Source: Adiantum capillus-veneris | Taxonomy: Eukaryota > Streptophyta > Polypodiopsida > Polypodiales > Pteridaceae | NCBI GenBank assembly: GCA_014529385.2 | Contig: CM043942.1 | Location: 32,333,469-32,397,468, forward strand | DNA length: 64,000 nucleotides | Direction: 5' to 3' | In this document: positions 47,400 through 59,288 of the stretch, piece after piece | Numbering within the stretch: position 1 is the stretch's first letter | Layout: the number at the start of each line of letters is the position of its first letter | The notes under the pieces: generated by a model | Databases searched by the model: none | Seen by the model: only the letters and a program-made list of their open reading frames with translations | What the model was told of the DNA's origin: nothing | Made by a program: the position numbers and the translations under genes

Positions 47400-48880
47400 C
47401 TCAATTGTCTTTAAAGTTATAGGATTGGCTTACATGGTTCTATAGGCAACAGGAAAGAGCACAATTTACATTTAGTTATCTAAATTTTATCTTTGCCATC
47501 ATAGTAGCTTTGGGCTTCCAATAGTCATTTAGGGACCCAACGTGACAAAAGGCTTGCACCTCTTAGGGCGAGTGGACAATTTCTTGCAAGGCTTCTATTT
47601 TAAATAAGATTAAAGAGTAGTAGGGGTCAGTTAACAAAGCCTTTGCAATCCATTCATATGTAAAATTTAGTGAATCACGCTAAGTCCTAGGGGTAACATG
47701 ACCTATCTTAGCCTTGGAAGTTGAAGGTTTAGGGTATTGTGCCATAGGTAAGCTTATGGGGTAGTCCAATTTATGTTCTCAAGGCTGAGTTAGAACACAC
47801 CCAATAGCAAAATTTGATGCATCAATATGCACATGAAAAATTACATTCCAATCAGGCAACACTTGTAAAATTGGGGCACTTATTGCCAAATCCTTCTTTA
47901 AAAACTCATACGCACGGTCACATTCCTCACTCTAGTTAAATTCAATAAAAGAATCTTGTACAACAAACGAACTATCTTAGTAAAATGTAAAATAAATCGT
48001 CGGTAATATCTGACATGGCCCATGAATCTCTAAACCCCCTTATAATTTGTAGGTGGTGGCAATTCTAGAATGGCTTTAATTTTGTTCTCATCTGTAGAAA
48101 TCCCATTCTTGGAAACTATATGCCCTAAAAAGACTCCATGTTTAACCCAAAATTGGCATCTGAAAGGGTTCAATGAGATGCAATACAATTTGCACCTCTC
48201 AAGCACCTTTCGTAAACATGCTAGGTTCTCTTTCCAAGAGGAATAAACACAAAGGCCATTAAAGAAAGCTTCACAAAATTCCCTTAAATACTCCTTGAAA
48301 GAAGTGTTTATTAATTATTAGAAGGTAGCAGGGGAATTCATAAAGTCAAAAGCCATGACACAAAATGCAAACAGCCCAAATTCTATTATAAAAGCAGTTT
48401 TAGCTTGGTTCTCTAGCACAATCGTGATTTCATTATAACTCGAGTATTCATCTAAAAAGCTATAAGCCTCCTTGCCTGCAACTTTCTCAAGCACATGTTT
48501 TGAATATGGAAGGGATAGTGATCTTTCCTAGTGTCTGCATCAACCCTTTGAGGTCCATGCACACTTTGAGTTTTTCATCCTTCTTTGGCATCGTGACTAT
48601 CAGAGAAAATCATTTTGAGTGCTCAATAGGGTATATGAATCCACCTTTGACAAGATTTTCAAGTTGTTCTTGAACAATGTTTGCATATTTAGGATTCATT
48701 GGGTAGGGTCATTGTTGGACTGGTTTAGCAATGCTAATTATTGGAATTGTATGTTACACTATGAAAAGTGGAACGCACTTCATATCATGATATGTCCAAG
48801 AAAATATGTCTTTGAATTATTTGAAAAGCTCCTTAAGTATAGCCTCTTCAATCTCATTTAGATCTTGAGTGATAAAGAGT
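47400..48880 (-). pseudogene. Tat-like RT and RNase H relic
   Basis: Read downward: FKDIFSWTYHDMK (RT start, about 48830), QLENLVKGGFIYPIEHSK, then VTMPKKDEKLKVCMDLKGL. The catalytic loop reads FFNGLCVYSSWKE where FLDDFxVYS is expected, so both Asp are lost. SLNPFRCQFWVKHGVFLGH and IVSKNGIS follow, and RNase H reads FHVHIDASNFAIGCVLTQ near 47.8 kb. Many stops. It belongs to the same clade as the elements at 9.3-19 kb and 50-64 kb. Confidence 0.82.
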
Positions 48881-49099
48881 GGTTTAGACTCCTCATTGGG
48901 TCTATCAATTCTATCTCTTTACGTATCACTTGACCATCATAGACTCCACTACTTCCATTGGTAGGCATTGGGCTTTGGTGTACACAAAGTTTTGCTCTCC
49001 CATGGTATAAGCTTTGAAATGTTCAAGTATGTAAGTCTATGGACTCTTGTTGTACGAGATTCTTTCCTTTAATTTTTGCGTCCTTTTGTTGTTGAACTT

Positions 49100-50102
49100 A
49101 CTCATGCATCATTTTTTCTTCCCAAAGGAAATCCTAAAATCATCTCATATGACATAGGTTGCTTAATGAAATCCATAAGTATGAAGGTATATCTTACCTT
49201 GTGTCCAAGGATTTTGATCTTGAGATCTTTTAGCATTCCAATAGGTTTTGCAATAGTTTCGTCAATCATTTTTACCACTATCTTTGTCCGTTTGAGGCGA
49301 GGTCTTCCCATAGATTTCCAACAATATTTAGTTATAAGGTTGTCCCCATTATCTTCACAGTTCATCCTTTAGGATTGGTAGGGTTGCATTAGATTCATCA
49401 CCTTCGAAGTATTGACCCTACCAGTCACCAATAAAGGATTAACTTTGAAGGGAGTCCTTTAGTAGTGATTGGTAGGGTCACATTAGTTTAGGTACAATTT
49501 TGACCCCATCACCATCATCAAGGATTCGCTTCACAACTAGTCCTTTAATAGTGATTGGTAGGGTTGTATTACATTCATCACCTTCAAAGTATTGACCCAA
49601 CTTGTTAAGAAGTATTTCAACAACAAATATTTTATCTAGTCTAGTTTGGCGATCCAAGCGTTCCTCCTTAGGTGGAATTTTGTTGGGCCTATCCATGTAT
49701 GAAAATTGTGGTAACTCGACTTTCAATTCTTCATTGAGAAATGCCAAAGAGCAAGGAATAGCTCAAGATCTCCATACAACTTAGATATGATAGTGATTCT
49801 GACTTCAAAAGCGATGAGATACCTTGATTTCGCAATATTCAATGGCACTTTTTGAGGTTCTATTGTGCAACCTAAGGCTAGTGAAGATGGGACCTCCACT
49901 ACTTTGATGGGGTCAAGTATTCCCTCACCAAGAATCTTCTCAAATAGAGAATGTGGATGCCCAGTTTGCATTGTCTTACACTAATATTCTTCTTGGCTGA
50001 TACTAGGTATGGCTAATGGTTTGAAGTCCTTGTGAGGTTGAGGTTGTGTGAGAAACACTATGTCCATAATCTTGATCTACCTAGGTTCTAGCTCTACTTC
50101 CC
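49100..50102 (-). pseudogene. Tat-like protease relic with internal duplication
   Basis: LNKLGQYFEGDECNTTLPIT, then IKGLVVKRILDDGDGVKI (active site DDGDG where DSGAG is expected), and in another frame ITKYCWKSMGRPRLKRTKI and YEMILGFPLGRK. These match the protease of the large element at 58.3-58.7 kb almost block for block (GEYCEGEDGNTTLP, ILDSGAGVAI, YEIILGRPF). A duplicated segment (49370-49640, GATTGGTAGGGT three times) splits it. The 5' LTR of the large element is inserted at 50103, in the coding sequence upstream of it. Confidence 0.8.
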
Positions 50103-51035
50103 TGTTAGAAGCTGGACACACCCCACGGCATCTAACTACTCGGCGGATTATTATTTTTTTGTAATTAGTCATTCATTGAGGAAAACCCGGTTTTTCACCT
50201 TGTAAATATTGGGACTTACAGAAGTTTCCAGATTGTATCCCAGTTTTGATAGTTAGATGGAGTAGATGGATGATTTTGAAACTTTAGGGTTTGAGAAGTT
50301 GTAAGGTATATATATCACTTTTTGACCTTAATGAAAAACCTTCTGTCATTTTAAACAAGTTTAAGTTTGTGAGTGAGCGTACTATGTACGTGAGAGAGAG
50401 TGTGAGCTTTGTCTTGACGCTACGTGTGCTACGGTGGTCGGAATCGAGTGCGAAGAAGTGCAGCGTGTTGCCCCCGGCTAGAGCTACGAGGCGATACCAA
50501 CATTGCGCTCTTACGGTCCGACTTTGGGAGCTCCTTCTACGAGCTTCATCGGTTGTTTGGGTGAGCATACGTTGTCCGATTTTGCATTGCAGCATATCCA
50601 CACGTTCACATTGAGTATAACTACACATTAGGCACTTCATATTTTGGAAACGAAGACCTGCAGATTTCGGCCAGACATCCTACGTATTTCTGCACCAGGT
50701 GTTTTGAGTCGTGATTTTGGTGCACAGACCTTAGGGAGAGCGGCCTATAGGTATTAGTAGGGTCTCCTTCAAGTTCTATGGTGTTTCGAAAGTGTTTGAT
50801 AGGTATTCGGCTCTAGCAAGCGTTGTAGGAAGCATCCTCTTTTGTTCTCTTGAAGACTGTGACTTAGACAAGTGGTAGGAGCCTCTGTAGGAATTAGTTA
50901 GGAGCCGGTCGAGTGTAGGTTGACACCTTATGCTTGCTTCCACGTGCCTGCGGGTCGAGCTTCGTCCTTAGCTAACATTACTTGTTAGGTGAGTTCTCGT
51001 TGTGCTGACGTCCGTCGCGGCGTACCCGTCCAACA
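50103..51035 (+). repeat. 5' LTR of the large Tat-like element
   Basis: 933 bp from TGTTAGAAGCTGGACACACC to CGTCCAACA, with inverted ends TGTT/AACA. A possible TATA box (TATATATA) is at about 50307. A half site of the leader palindrome, AGACATCCTACG, is at 50673-50684. The left flank ends TTCCC. Confidence 0.85.
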
Positions 51036-51036
51036 T

Positions 51037-51054
51037 TGGCGCCGCTGCCGGGGA
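51037..51054 (+). other. primer binding site, tRNA-Asp type
   Basis: TGGCGCCGCTGCCGGGGA starts one base after the LTR and matches the primer site typical of Athila/Tat elements. Confidence 0.95.
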
Positions 51055-51575
51055 CGAAAACCTTAGGTAGGTGACCGAGACTAATCCTTGAGGATTGGGA
51101 TTTTTGGCTTGCCAAGAGTCTCGCTTTACATTTAGATAGGATCAGAGGGCGGAGGACTCTTTAGGTCTTAGAGGGAGTCTAGGAAGCGTGTGTCTGGCCT
51201 AGATCCTTCGACTTAGGTAGAGGAGGTAGACTTAGGTAGTTTTAGGTAGTAGTCGAGTCTAGAGTAGAAGTGGGAGTGGTAGAAGCGGCGAGAGTAGAGC
51301 TTGAGAGTCCGGAGAGGCCAAAAAAGCAACCAAAAACACCATTATCACCATTTCCTCATGGTAGGTAGGAGTAGAGTAAGTAGAACATCATGATTCAGAT
51401 CTAGAGCATTTCATGCATGTATACTTGCTTGGTAGAATCATTACAAGTTTGTAAAAGACGCAAAAGTGTGGTTGAAAGCCTAATTGAAATCCAAAAGTTA
51501 CTGTGAGTGTTTCTGATAGACCTACAGAGCATCAGGAGCATTTCTGTCAGAAAAAAACTTTAATTTTAAGCCAAG

Positions 51576-51599
51576 AGACATCCTACACGTAGGATGTCT
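51576..51599. repeat. 24-bp palindrome, copy 1 (ACAC centre)
   Basis: AGACATCCTAC followed by ACGTAGGATGTCT. Self-complementary except for the central base pair, where G of the canonical CG-CG centre is A. Confidence 0.95.
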
Positions 51600-51736
51600 A
51601 CATGCCAATCTGGGAGGGATTTTGGGATTTTGAGTTGACCAGTGTGTTCTGAAGGTAGGGTTTACCCTAATTTCAACTGGAAAGTGGAAACTTGGCTATC
51701 TCTTGACAGGATAAGACCAAATAGACTGAAATTGCG

Positions 51737-51747
51737 AGACATCCTAC
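51737..51747 (+). repeat. palindrome half site
   Basis: AGACATCCTAC without the mirror half. Confidence 0.7.
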
Positions 51748-52017
51748 CCAATTAGTGCCAAAACATCAACTTGAAACCAAAACCATAAGATGGCTGCATG
51801 AGTGTGTCTTTCATGATATATTGAGTGACTGAAAGGGGTTTCACCTCAGTCGGGTAAGAAAATTGGGTTCAAAGTGGACTTTAGAACTTTTGACTGAAAA
51901 AGCAAAAACAGCTGAAGTTTAGGACTTTTGAAATCCAAATCAAGATCTAAGAATACCACTGGGATACTGACATTAGGGAGAAGCTGTGGAACAAATCTGG
52001 GGTCAAACAGACCAAAT

Positions 52018-52041
52018 AGACATCCTACGCGTAGGATGTCT
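52018..52041. repeat. 24-bp perfect palindrome, copy 2
   Basis: AGACATCCTACG followed directly by its exact reverse complement. The centre is CGCG. Confidence 0.98.
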
Positions 52042-52141
52042 TCTGAGTGATTTGGAACTCCAAACTGAAATTTGAGTATACCAAGGTGATCATCAGCTCA
52101 AGGAGAGCTTAAGTCTTGAGTTTAAAGCCATTCTGATAAAA

Positions 52142-52165
52142 AAGACATCCTACGCGTAGGATGTC
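52142..52165. repeat. 24-bp perfect palindrome, copy 3
   Basis: Identical to copy 2, 124 bp downstream, in unrelated flanking sequence. Confidence 0.98.
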
Positions 52166-52418
52166 TAATGCAAGAAAATGAAGCCATAATTGGACTTTGA
52201 GCATTGTAAGGTGTTATATAGCCTAAGGCAAGCCTGCTAGTCAATTTTGGTCCAATTTGGAGTTGATTAGACTGATCAACACCATCACCAGGCCGTCGAA
52301 ACAGATTTCTGACTCATTGACCAGCTTCTAGAAGTCCAAATCAAAAAGTAAAAACAGATGTAAGCTCAGCACAACGAGGGGAAAATACAGTGCAGAAATC
52401 CAGGCAAAATGCAGCAGG

Positions 52419-52442
52419 AGACATCCTACGCGTAGGATGTCT
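52419..52442. repeat. 24-bp perfect palindrome, copy 4
   Basis: Identical to copies 2 and 3, 277 bp after copy 3. Confidence 0.98.
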
Positions 52443-53597
52443 ATTGGGGCATTCTACAGGGAAAATTTGACATGGCCTAGACAATGAGGTTCTATTTGGC
52501 TTACGGGTTCCAGAACTCCTTTCAGAAGTAAATTTGGACCTTGGTTGCCCATTTGACAAAGCAAAGACTGAATTCAAGCTTTTTCGCTTAAATTGGCCAA
52601 CATCAGTGAAAAGTACTGTTTCAGGTTAGCAACCTAATCCGGAACATCAACAGTGTATAAAATACAGTAGTGGTTGAGATTAACTCTCCAGTTATACCAA
52701 TCATTACTAAGATAACCTCTAGCAGATAAGAGCGGTGATTCAATTGCCGAAATTAAAACTCTTGTGTACAGGTCTATTTGGCAGCAAAGCAAGAAGTTGT
52801 GCAGAAACTGATCCATTGCCAGGTTAGTGGTTGAACTTGTGATAAGTTGCATTGATAAGTTTGATGAATTTGAGATCAGGAAGATACATTGTTAGAGACC
52901 AGAAGGTGGCAGGTGACCAAGGTAGTGTAGTGTCCACCGAAGAGAGTGTAACTCAGGCAAGGTTAGATCCGCTAGCACCGATTATTGAAGAAGGTAGTGA
53001 TACTGACACTTCCTCAGACAAATCTTTCTTCATGATGGGTAGCCAACAGCCAGGAGGTTTCACCTATGATGGACCTATGCGAGGAGGAAGTACCTCCCAA
53101 AATCCTTTGAATGATTCCAGGCTTACGGCGATCTTCTTGGAGGGAACAAACTCAAGAGGAGCCCTAGTCTATTCTGACTATCGAGGTCTCAAGTGAATTT
53201 GCATTGAAGAGAAGCCAACACAAAGATTGGAGATAATCCACGTGTATGATGATGGAGATAGATTCCGAGACGAAAAGGGGAACCACTATTTAATAGTTAA
53301 CAACCATGAAGATTACAATAGATATGGAGACAACGTGGCTAAAGGGAAAATGGTTTCAGAAACTCAAGAGCCGCTACCAAACATTGATCAGCACGGATCT
53401 ATTTTCATGTATGATAAGAAAACAATCAGGGTTCCAACTTATAACGAGAATGTGGGAATCTACAAACACGAGAGCGAGGGTATTGTCTCTTACTTTCGCA
53501 GTAAAGAACCATACATAGACGAACTAAGCAAAGACAAGGTTCTTTACTTATTCTCTTATGAAACTGCTACAGGGAAGGGCATAGTTTTTGTTGATAG

Positions 53598-54904
53598 TGA
53601 TGGGGGCTTTTCACAAGCCAAGCTCCCATACCCCTCTTCTCTCGTCCCCACCCCATGAAAACCCCCTCTTAGGGAGGGAGTGATAAAAGACATTGGAAAA
53701 AGTAAGAAAAAAATAAAGTATGATTATGTAAATATATGAGAAAGGTAAAATAGGCCACCTCATGCCTGCGGGGCAGCCCATCCCCACCTTGCCTCCTTTT
53801 TCTTCACTGTTGCCCCGCCGTGTGTCCCTTTTCCTCTCCTCCACTCAAAAGGTCAACCCCCTCTCTCTTCCCCTTGTCCTTTCTCCTTTCTCTCTCCCCT
53901 CAAGCTACCCCACCTCTCACCAATAATGCATTATAACTCACCAATACTGCACCCTAACTCACATGCAACTTACTCTATCTTCCAAAATAGTATACCCCAC
54001 CCCCTCTTTCTCTCTCCTATCATATCCCATGACCCAAATACCCCCCTCTCTCTCTAAAGGGCGCCATGTCTCTTGTCTTGTAGCTAAATAACCTCCCCCA
54101 CACTCACACACACTCAGTTTCACTGAAAAAAGGTGCCCACAGACCCATCCCCACCCGGTGGTTACCTGATTTTTCTTGTGTTCACACACATCTGCACACA
54201 GATTCACCTCTGAACACGCTCCCCTCTCTCCCCTCTTGTAATTACTTTATTCTCCATGTCACCTCTCACTTTTTTTCATCAACCCATCTCTCTCTCTTAG
54301 TCTCCCTCTCATGAGACTGCTGTTCTGGCACATATACACACAGCCAGACAAGTGGGACCCACAGTCACATGGCCTATGTAGATAATGATTTCTTCATTTT
54401 TAAATTCTAGAATTTCTCCCCCTCCTCCCCTATATAAAGAGGGGTCACCATCACACTAAGGACACACAACATCACCAAAGAACACACTATGCACTGTGTG
54501 TGCCTAGTACACACACACACACCCACACCATCACCATCACCGAAATCACCATGCTTGTCTTGAGCATGACCTCTACACCCTTGGCTATGGAAGATGAAGG
54601 GCAACTAAATGAAGGATGATGGCCATAATCCTCATGCGAGTCTTCGCCATCAACTCCCACCTATCCACCATGTGCTCTACCACTCTCTCCCTTCTCATTC
54701 CCCTACCCTATGCTCCCCATTTCATCGCCTAATTCTCTAAATAAAGCTTGAGGTTTTGTGAGTATGTTTTCTTGCAATGTTTTTCCCATGTGAGGTGTGC
54801 GAAATCGCCACCTAGTCTTGTGTTTTGGAGTGAGCTTGTGTATGTGTGAAGGGTGTGCGGATTCGCCATCCTTTTGTGGTGCCTAAGTACTAAGCCGCTA
54901 TACC

Positions 54905-54968
<64 letters not shown>

Positions 54969-55180
54969 CTCGATCTCATTCCCTTTCCTCTTCATCATTA
55001 CTCCCAAGCATCCATCTCTCTTGGATGAAAACTTTGTGATGGTGGTGTGTTGTTTGCGTCCTAGCCGCTGAAGCTAGGTGGTGCCCCCTGTTTGCTTTAC
55101 CATGATAGGCTCGAGGCGCGCCATTCGGTCCCTGGTGTTTTAGAGGCCGTCGGGGTTCGGGGTTCGCTTTGCTCCCGTCA
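53598..55180 (+). mobile_element. solo LTR, 1583 bp, inside gag
   Basis: Flanked by the 4-bp duplication ATAG (53594-53597 and 55181-55184). The ends TGATGGGGGC and GCTCCCGTCA form an imperfect inverted repeat. Excising it with one ATAG rejoins the gag frame exactly. It contains a TATA-like CCTATATAAAGAGG near 54430, (CA)-rich tracts, a CT microsatellite (54910-54965) and blocks shared, as reverse complement, with 38780-40717. No internal domain or second LTR exists, so it is the product of LTR-LTR recombination. Confidence 0.9.
54910..54965. repeat. (CT)n microsatellite
   Basis: About 56 bp of CT dinucleotides near the 3' end of the solo LTR. Confidence 0.97.
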
Positions 55181-58064
55181 ATAGATATGGGCGAGAATAC
55201 CAACGTATTCTTCCAGAGGAAGTAGAAAGAGCAACAAGTCCAGGAGCATCATCATACGCCCCTGAGGAAATACCGAGATCCGTCCACACCCCAAGCAAGT
55301 CAACGAATCCGTTTTCAGATGAGTATGACGCTACATCACATTCCACCAGACCACAAGCATTCACCAACCAAGACCAACCAGCAAACCAGCCATCATTGCA
55401 GGCATGGCTTCGACAAAGTGCAACAATGGAACGAAACCGAAACCGAGAGGGTTATCCAGCTGCACGAGGGCTCAGGGATTTGCAAGAACCCCCACACTAT
55501 TCAAGGTATCAAGCAGAGAGTAAGCCAAAGACACAAGGGTCGACCAAGCTTGGAGGACCACCCATGGAACGAGTTCAAAGAGAAGGACCACCTCCGACGA
55601 GAACCGTCAGAAATTATGGCTTAGGACCACCGTTGGGCGAGGAACCAGCCTATTACAGAAGGCCTGAGGAGGGGTATAGACTTGGAAGGGGTGATCCAAT
55701 GATGAGGTTTGTAGACCATCACAGAATTAGAGCTTCTCAAGTGCAAAATGGGTAAACAGGAAATACACAGGAAATAGAGACCCAAGAGATCATGTAGCAG
55801 CCTTTGTACGTGTGATTAGAGCCGAAGAGGTGTTAGACTTTCCTACCCAATTCGCAGGGTTTGGACTAAACCTAGAGGATGATGCTGCAACTTGGTTTGA
55901 CTCTGTGGAGCGTAGAGACTTTGAGTCGATGGAGGAAGTGTTTGACGAGTTTATTGAGGAATTCTCTCAAAGGGGAATAGCTCATAATACCGTCTCACAA
56001 ATCCATAAATTCAAACAAAAAGATGGAGAATCTGTACGGAAGGTAGCCCTAAGACTAAAGAGATATGTTAAGTTCTGACCTGTTGAAGAACTGCAAACTC
56101 AGTCTAGACTTATGCTCATATTCATCCAAGAACTAAGGAATGCAGATCTCCAGAAAGACTTACATATGAAGAGGAGCACTACATTGAATGAGTTGACCAA
56201 GGAATCTTTGTACCTTGTGGACAATTGTGTTGTCTACAAAGAAGGGGAGTTCAAGGACCTTGATGACGATTCATCTTCACAGCAAAGTGGGAGCAAGTCC
56301 TCCAAGACAACACTGAAAGGAGAAATAGCGGTAAACCAGGAGCAGCTCGTATATGAAGTGCTAAAAAAGATCAACTTGTACCCCAAACCCCAGGCTAAAC
56401 AGCCCAAGTGGTGTGCTATTGAACAAAAATGGACAAACCATGGGACCGAGGAATGTTACTATAACAAGGGATATGTGAGGGAGAGACCTTATGCTCCCCA
56501 AGCTCCTGTAGCTTCCCCTCAAGTTCCACCTATGCCTAGATATCAAGCAGGAAACTTACCAGGACCTGTAGGTGTAGAGAGACCACAACCGGTGTTGGGG
56601 CAACAACCACCCCTACCAGGATTACGACCAGTTGGTGTAAGATACACCCCAACGGTAACTGAATCAGAAGAAAAGGCTTTGGTGCCTATGCATGCATATT
56701 ATGAGGATCCCAACGGATATGCGGCAAACCCTGTCTATTATCCGCCGAAAGAACCCTCGACACCAGATCCATGGAGCATGATAGGGAATCAAGGACCTCC
56801 AGCTGCTGTACAGGCCGCACGAGAAGGAAGATATAGCTTAGATGAACAAACATTGTTGTTCATAGCCAATGGAGGCATGGGCGGACAGAGACAGACTTAC
56901 CAGCAACGAGGAGCTCAAGGAGCACCTCAACAACCCAAGGGCCCCTGTTACAAGTGTGGCGGAGACCATTGGCTGAGAGACTGTCCCCATGATGAAATCA
57001 TTAGAGTCAATGCGTATTGCCCAGAATGTGGGATTACTCATTTGATTCCTGATTGCCCTAAAAACCCGAGTAAAGGAGCAAAAGCCACCTTGAACCTGTT
57101 GGAAACAGTACCCGCCAGTGGAGTATCAAAAAATGAAACAGTCATACATGTTCAGGCGGTGACACGGGCCCAAGCCCAAAGAAGGACGAACGAACCCATA
57201 ATAGAAGAACCAAAAATAGATGCCCAAAGTTCAGAAACGAAAAATCCGAGAAGCACTTGGAAGGCTAGAAAGGCGCGTAGGAAATCCAGGAAAGAGTGAG
57301 AGCAAATAGCCCTATCCCATGAGTTGAAACATACAAAGAACAGGTTGGAGCGGTTAGAAGATCTAGCTATCCTAAGCTCACACACCACAGCAGCCATAGC
57401 ACCAAAGGAATTAGCTGAGCCCAAAAGTGCAGGATCAGGAGGATCTGTGCTGGCAGACAAGGTAAACGAGCAGTTGGATGCGCTTCTAAAAGCCTATGAA
57501 GCTCGACTTAAAAAAAACCAGACCCGGGAGCAAAGGTGGATGACATATCCATATGCAGAAATAGAAAAACAAAGGTTGGATATGTGTAAAAAGATGATCG
57601 AGACGGATCAATCATTGATGGAAGACCCGTTGGGAAAACCGGTAAATTGCCATGACGCACCAGCTCCAACCCCTATCCAACCAACATTGGAGAAACATGA
57701 GGAAACAAAAGAAAGACTCACTAATAAATATGAATCCAGGGGAGAGCCTATCATAGTGCCCAATACCACCGATGAGGCAAGTGACGGGGTCCATCCTAAA
57801 ATATTGGCAGAAATGGGAAAGGACGGTAATGGTCTAGATGATCTATGGAAGCAAATCCGAGAGGCCAACGAGGCTAATAGGATGAATGACCACATGAATA
57901 GCACGAGAAAAGAAAAGAATGTGGTCCTACCTCCTATTGAAGAATTTGAGGCAAGATCACAAATAAACTTTGAGATACATTCACAAGGGGGAGACCAAGG
58001 ATCTATTAGTTCGGGGAACAGCCAACCAGACTCTTTGAGAACCTTACCCTCTTACCTAGGATAA

Positions 58065-59147
58065 TATGAAGCTAAGTCGGAAGTGAGAGTAATCCCATCT
58101 CAAAGACTTTCGTCTAACAAGGTGATGGATTCACAAGGATTGATTGAGCTGTTATCCACCCCGGTGGCATGCACAATCACGTTAGCAGAACTCCTAAGGC
58201 TAAGGCCAAACATGTGGACCACAGTAGGAAAATGCCTAGAAAAATTTGGAGTGAAGGACCCCACCTTGAAACTACAAGAAGGAATCAGGGAATTGGACAG
58301 ACCTAACCTAAACACTAGGCTGGTACCATTGAATAAGGTTGGAGAATATTGTGAGGGAGAAGACGGAAACACGACGCTACCTGTAGAATTCCAAGGAGTA
58401 GTTTCCAAAGCCATTCTTGACAGTGGAGCTGGAGTTGCTATCGCCACCAAGGAAATCTGGAAAAAATGGGGAAAACCAGCTCTGAGGGCTACCAGAATGA
58501 AGCTGCAGTTGGCAGATGGTTTCATGGAAAAGCCTCTCGGACTCTTGGAAAAAGTAATTGTCACTTCGTGCGGGATCGAGTATGAGCATACATTTGCAAT
58601 AGTCGATTTCGACAAAAAGAACAATTATGAGATAATCTTGGGACGACCATTCATGCGACAACTGAAGATGGTCCAAGATTGGGGTTATGACCACATATAC
58701 CTCAGACATGGCGAGACGACAACTAAAATACAACTGAAAGACCATAGTTACAAAGATGTAAACCAAACACCGGTGGAAGAGTTTGATTCGGCTACAATAG
58801 CAGGATCAGAGCTACCAGCATGGTTGGGGCAACCAAAAGAGCTATGGATGTGCGGAGCTTCACATTATGGAAGCTTAAGGAAAGAGAAATGCGTCTTAGA
58901 GAGAGCAATTGAGGACAAAGAGTATATTCCGGAACCATTCCCTGAAGATGCCTTGGAGCCTCTAGAATGGGAACACATACTGGCGACGTTAGATGTCTGT
59001 ACCATTACCGACAGTCCAACAACAAAATTTTGCGATAAGGATGGTTACGATGTGCTGCCCTATTACATGGTAAGCGTGGTGCCAGAAAAAGAGACGGTAG
59101 TACCTCCAGAACAAGAAGAGTTTTACAACTCTTCTGAACAGCTGTAA
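58065..59147 (+). pseudogene. first retropepsin-like protease (PR1)
   Basis: The long open frame has its first ATG at 58083 and stays in the gag frame. GEYCEGEDGNTTLP leads into SKAILDSGAGVAIATKEIW; the catalytic Asp of DSGAG is residue 113 from that ATG (codon near 58419). The fold closes with AIVDFDKKNNYEIILGRPF and MRQLKMVQDWGYDH. After it lie about 120 acidic residues ending at TAA (59145). Protease would cut the Gag-Pol precursor. The domain looks intact, but in-frame stops before and after it would require readthrough or represent decay. Confidence 0.85.
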
Positions 59148-59288
59148 GTAAATGATGAGGCAGATAATGAGTGTTCGGACACCTCCAGTGAGCGTGGGAA
59201 TGAAGCCGAGAATATCAAGTTTTATGATTTTGCTAATCAACACCCTAGACGCCAAGAACGCTATAGGAAGAAAAGAGCCGAAAATAAA

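Larger units (their letters stand above)
51055..52863 (+). other. long untranslated leader with palindromes
   Basis: No ORF of note between the primer site and the gag ATG at 52864. It contains four full 24-bp palindromes (51576, 52018, 52142 and 52419) and a half site at 51737. The sequence between the palindromes is not repeated. Confidence 0.85.
52864..58064 (+). pseudogene. gag of the large Tat-like element (interrupted)
   Basis: The start chosen is MNLRSGRYIVRDQK at 52864. The frame runs to the solo LTR at 53598 with one TGA (53194). Past the solo LTR it resumes in frame at 55185 (VDRYGREYQRILPEE across the join), shifts one base near 55747, and then stays in one frame. The capsid-like region reads VAAFVRVIRAEEVLDFPTQF, then DDAATWFDSVERRDF and VSQIHKFKQKDGESV. 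Zinc knuckles CYKCGGDHWLRDC and CPECGITHLIPDC follow near 56.95-57.06 kb, with a looser Cys/His motif at about 56.4 kb. In-frame stops lie at 56076 (TGA), 57297 (TGA) and 58062 (TAA). The part after 57.3 kb is charged. Gag would form the particle and bind RNA; this copy would give only fragments. Confidence 0.82.

Noticed and set aside
50284-50640. ORFs on both strands in the 5' LTR of the large element
   Set aside because: They lie inside an LTR and have no domain similarity.
51576-52442. CRISPR-like array of short repeats
   Set aside because: Spacing is irregular (442, 124 and 277 bp), the units are full palindromes, and the setting is a plant retroelement leader.
54729-55007. ORFs rich in Glu-Arg or Ser-Leu across CT tracts (also at 23.9, 34.6 and 41.2 kb)
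   Set aside because: They are translations of the CT microsatellite, not genes.
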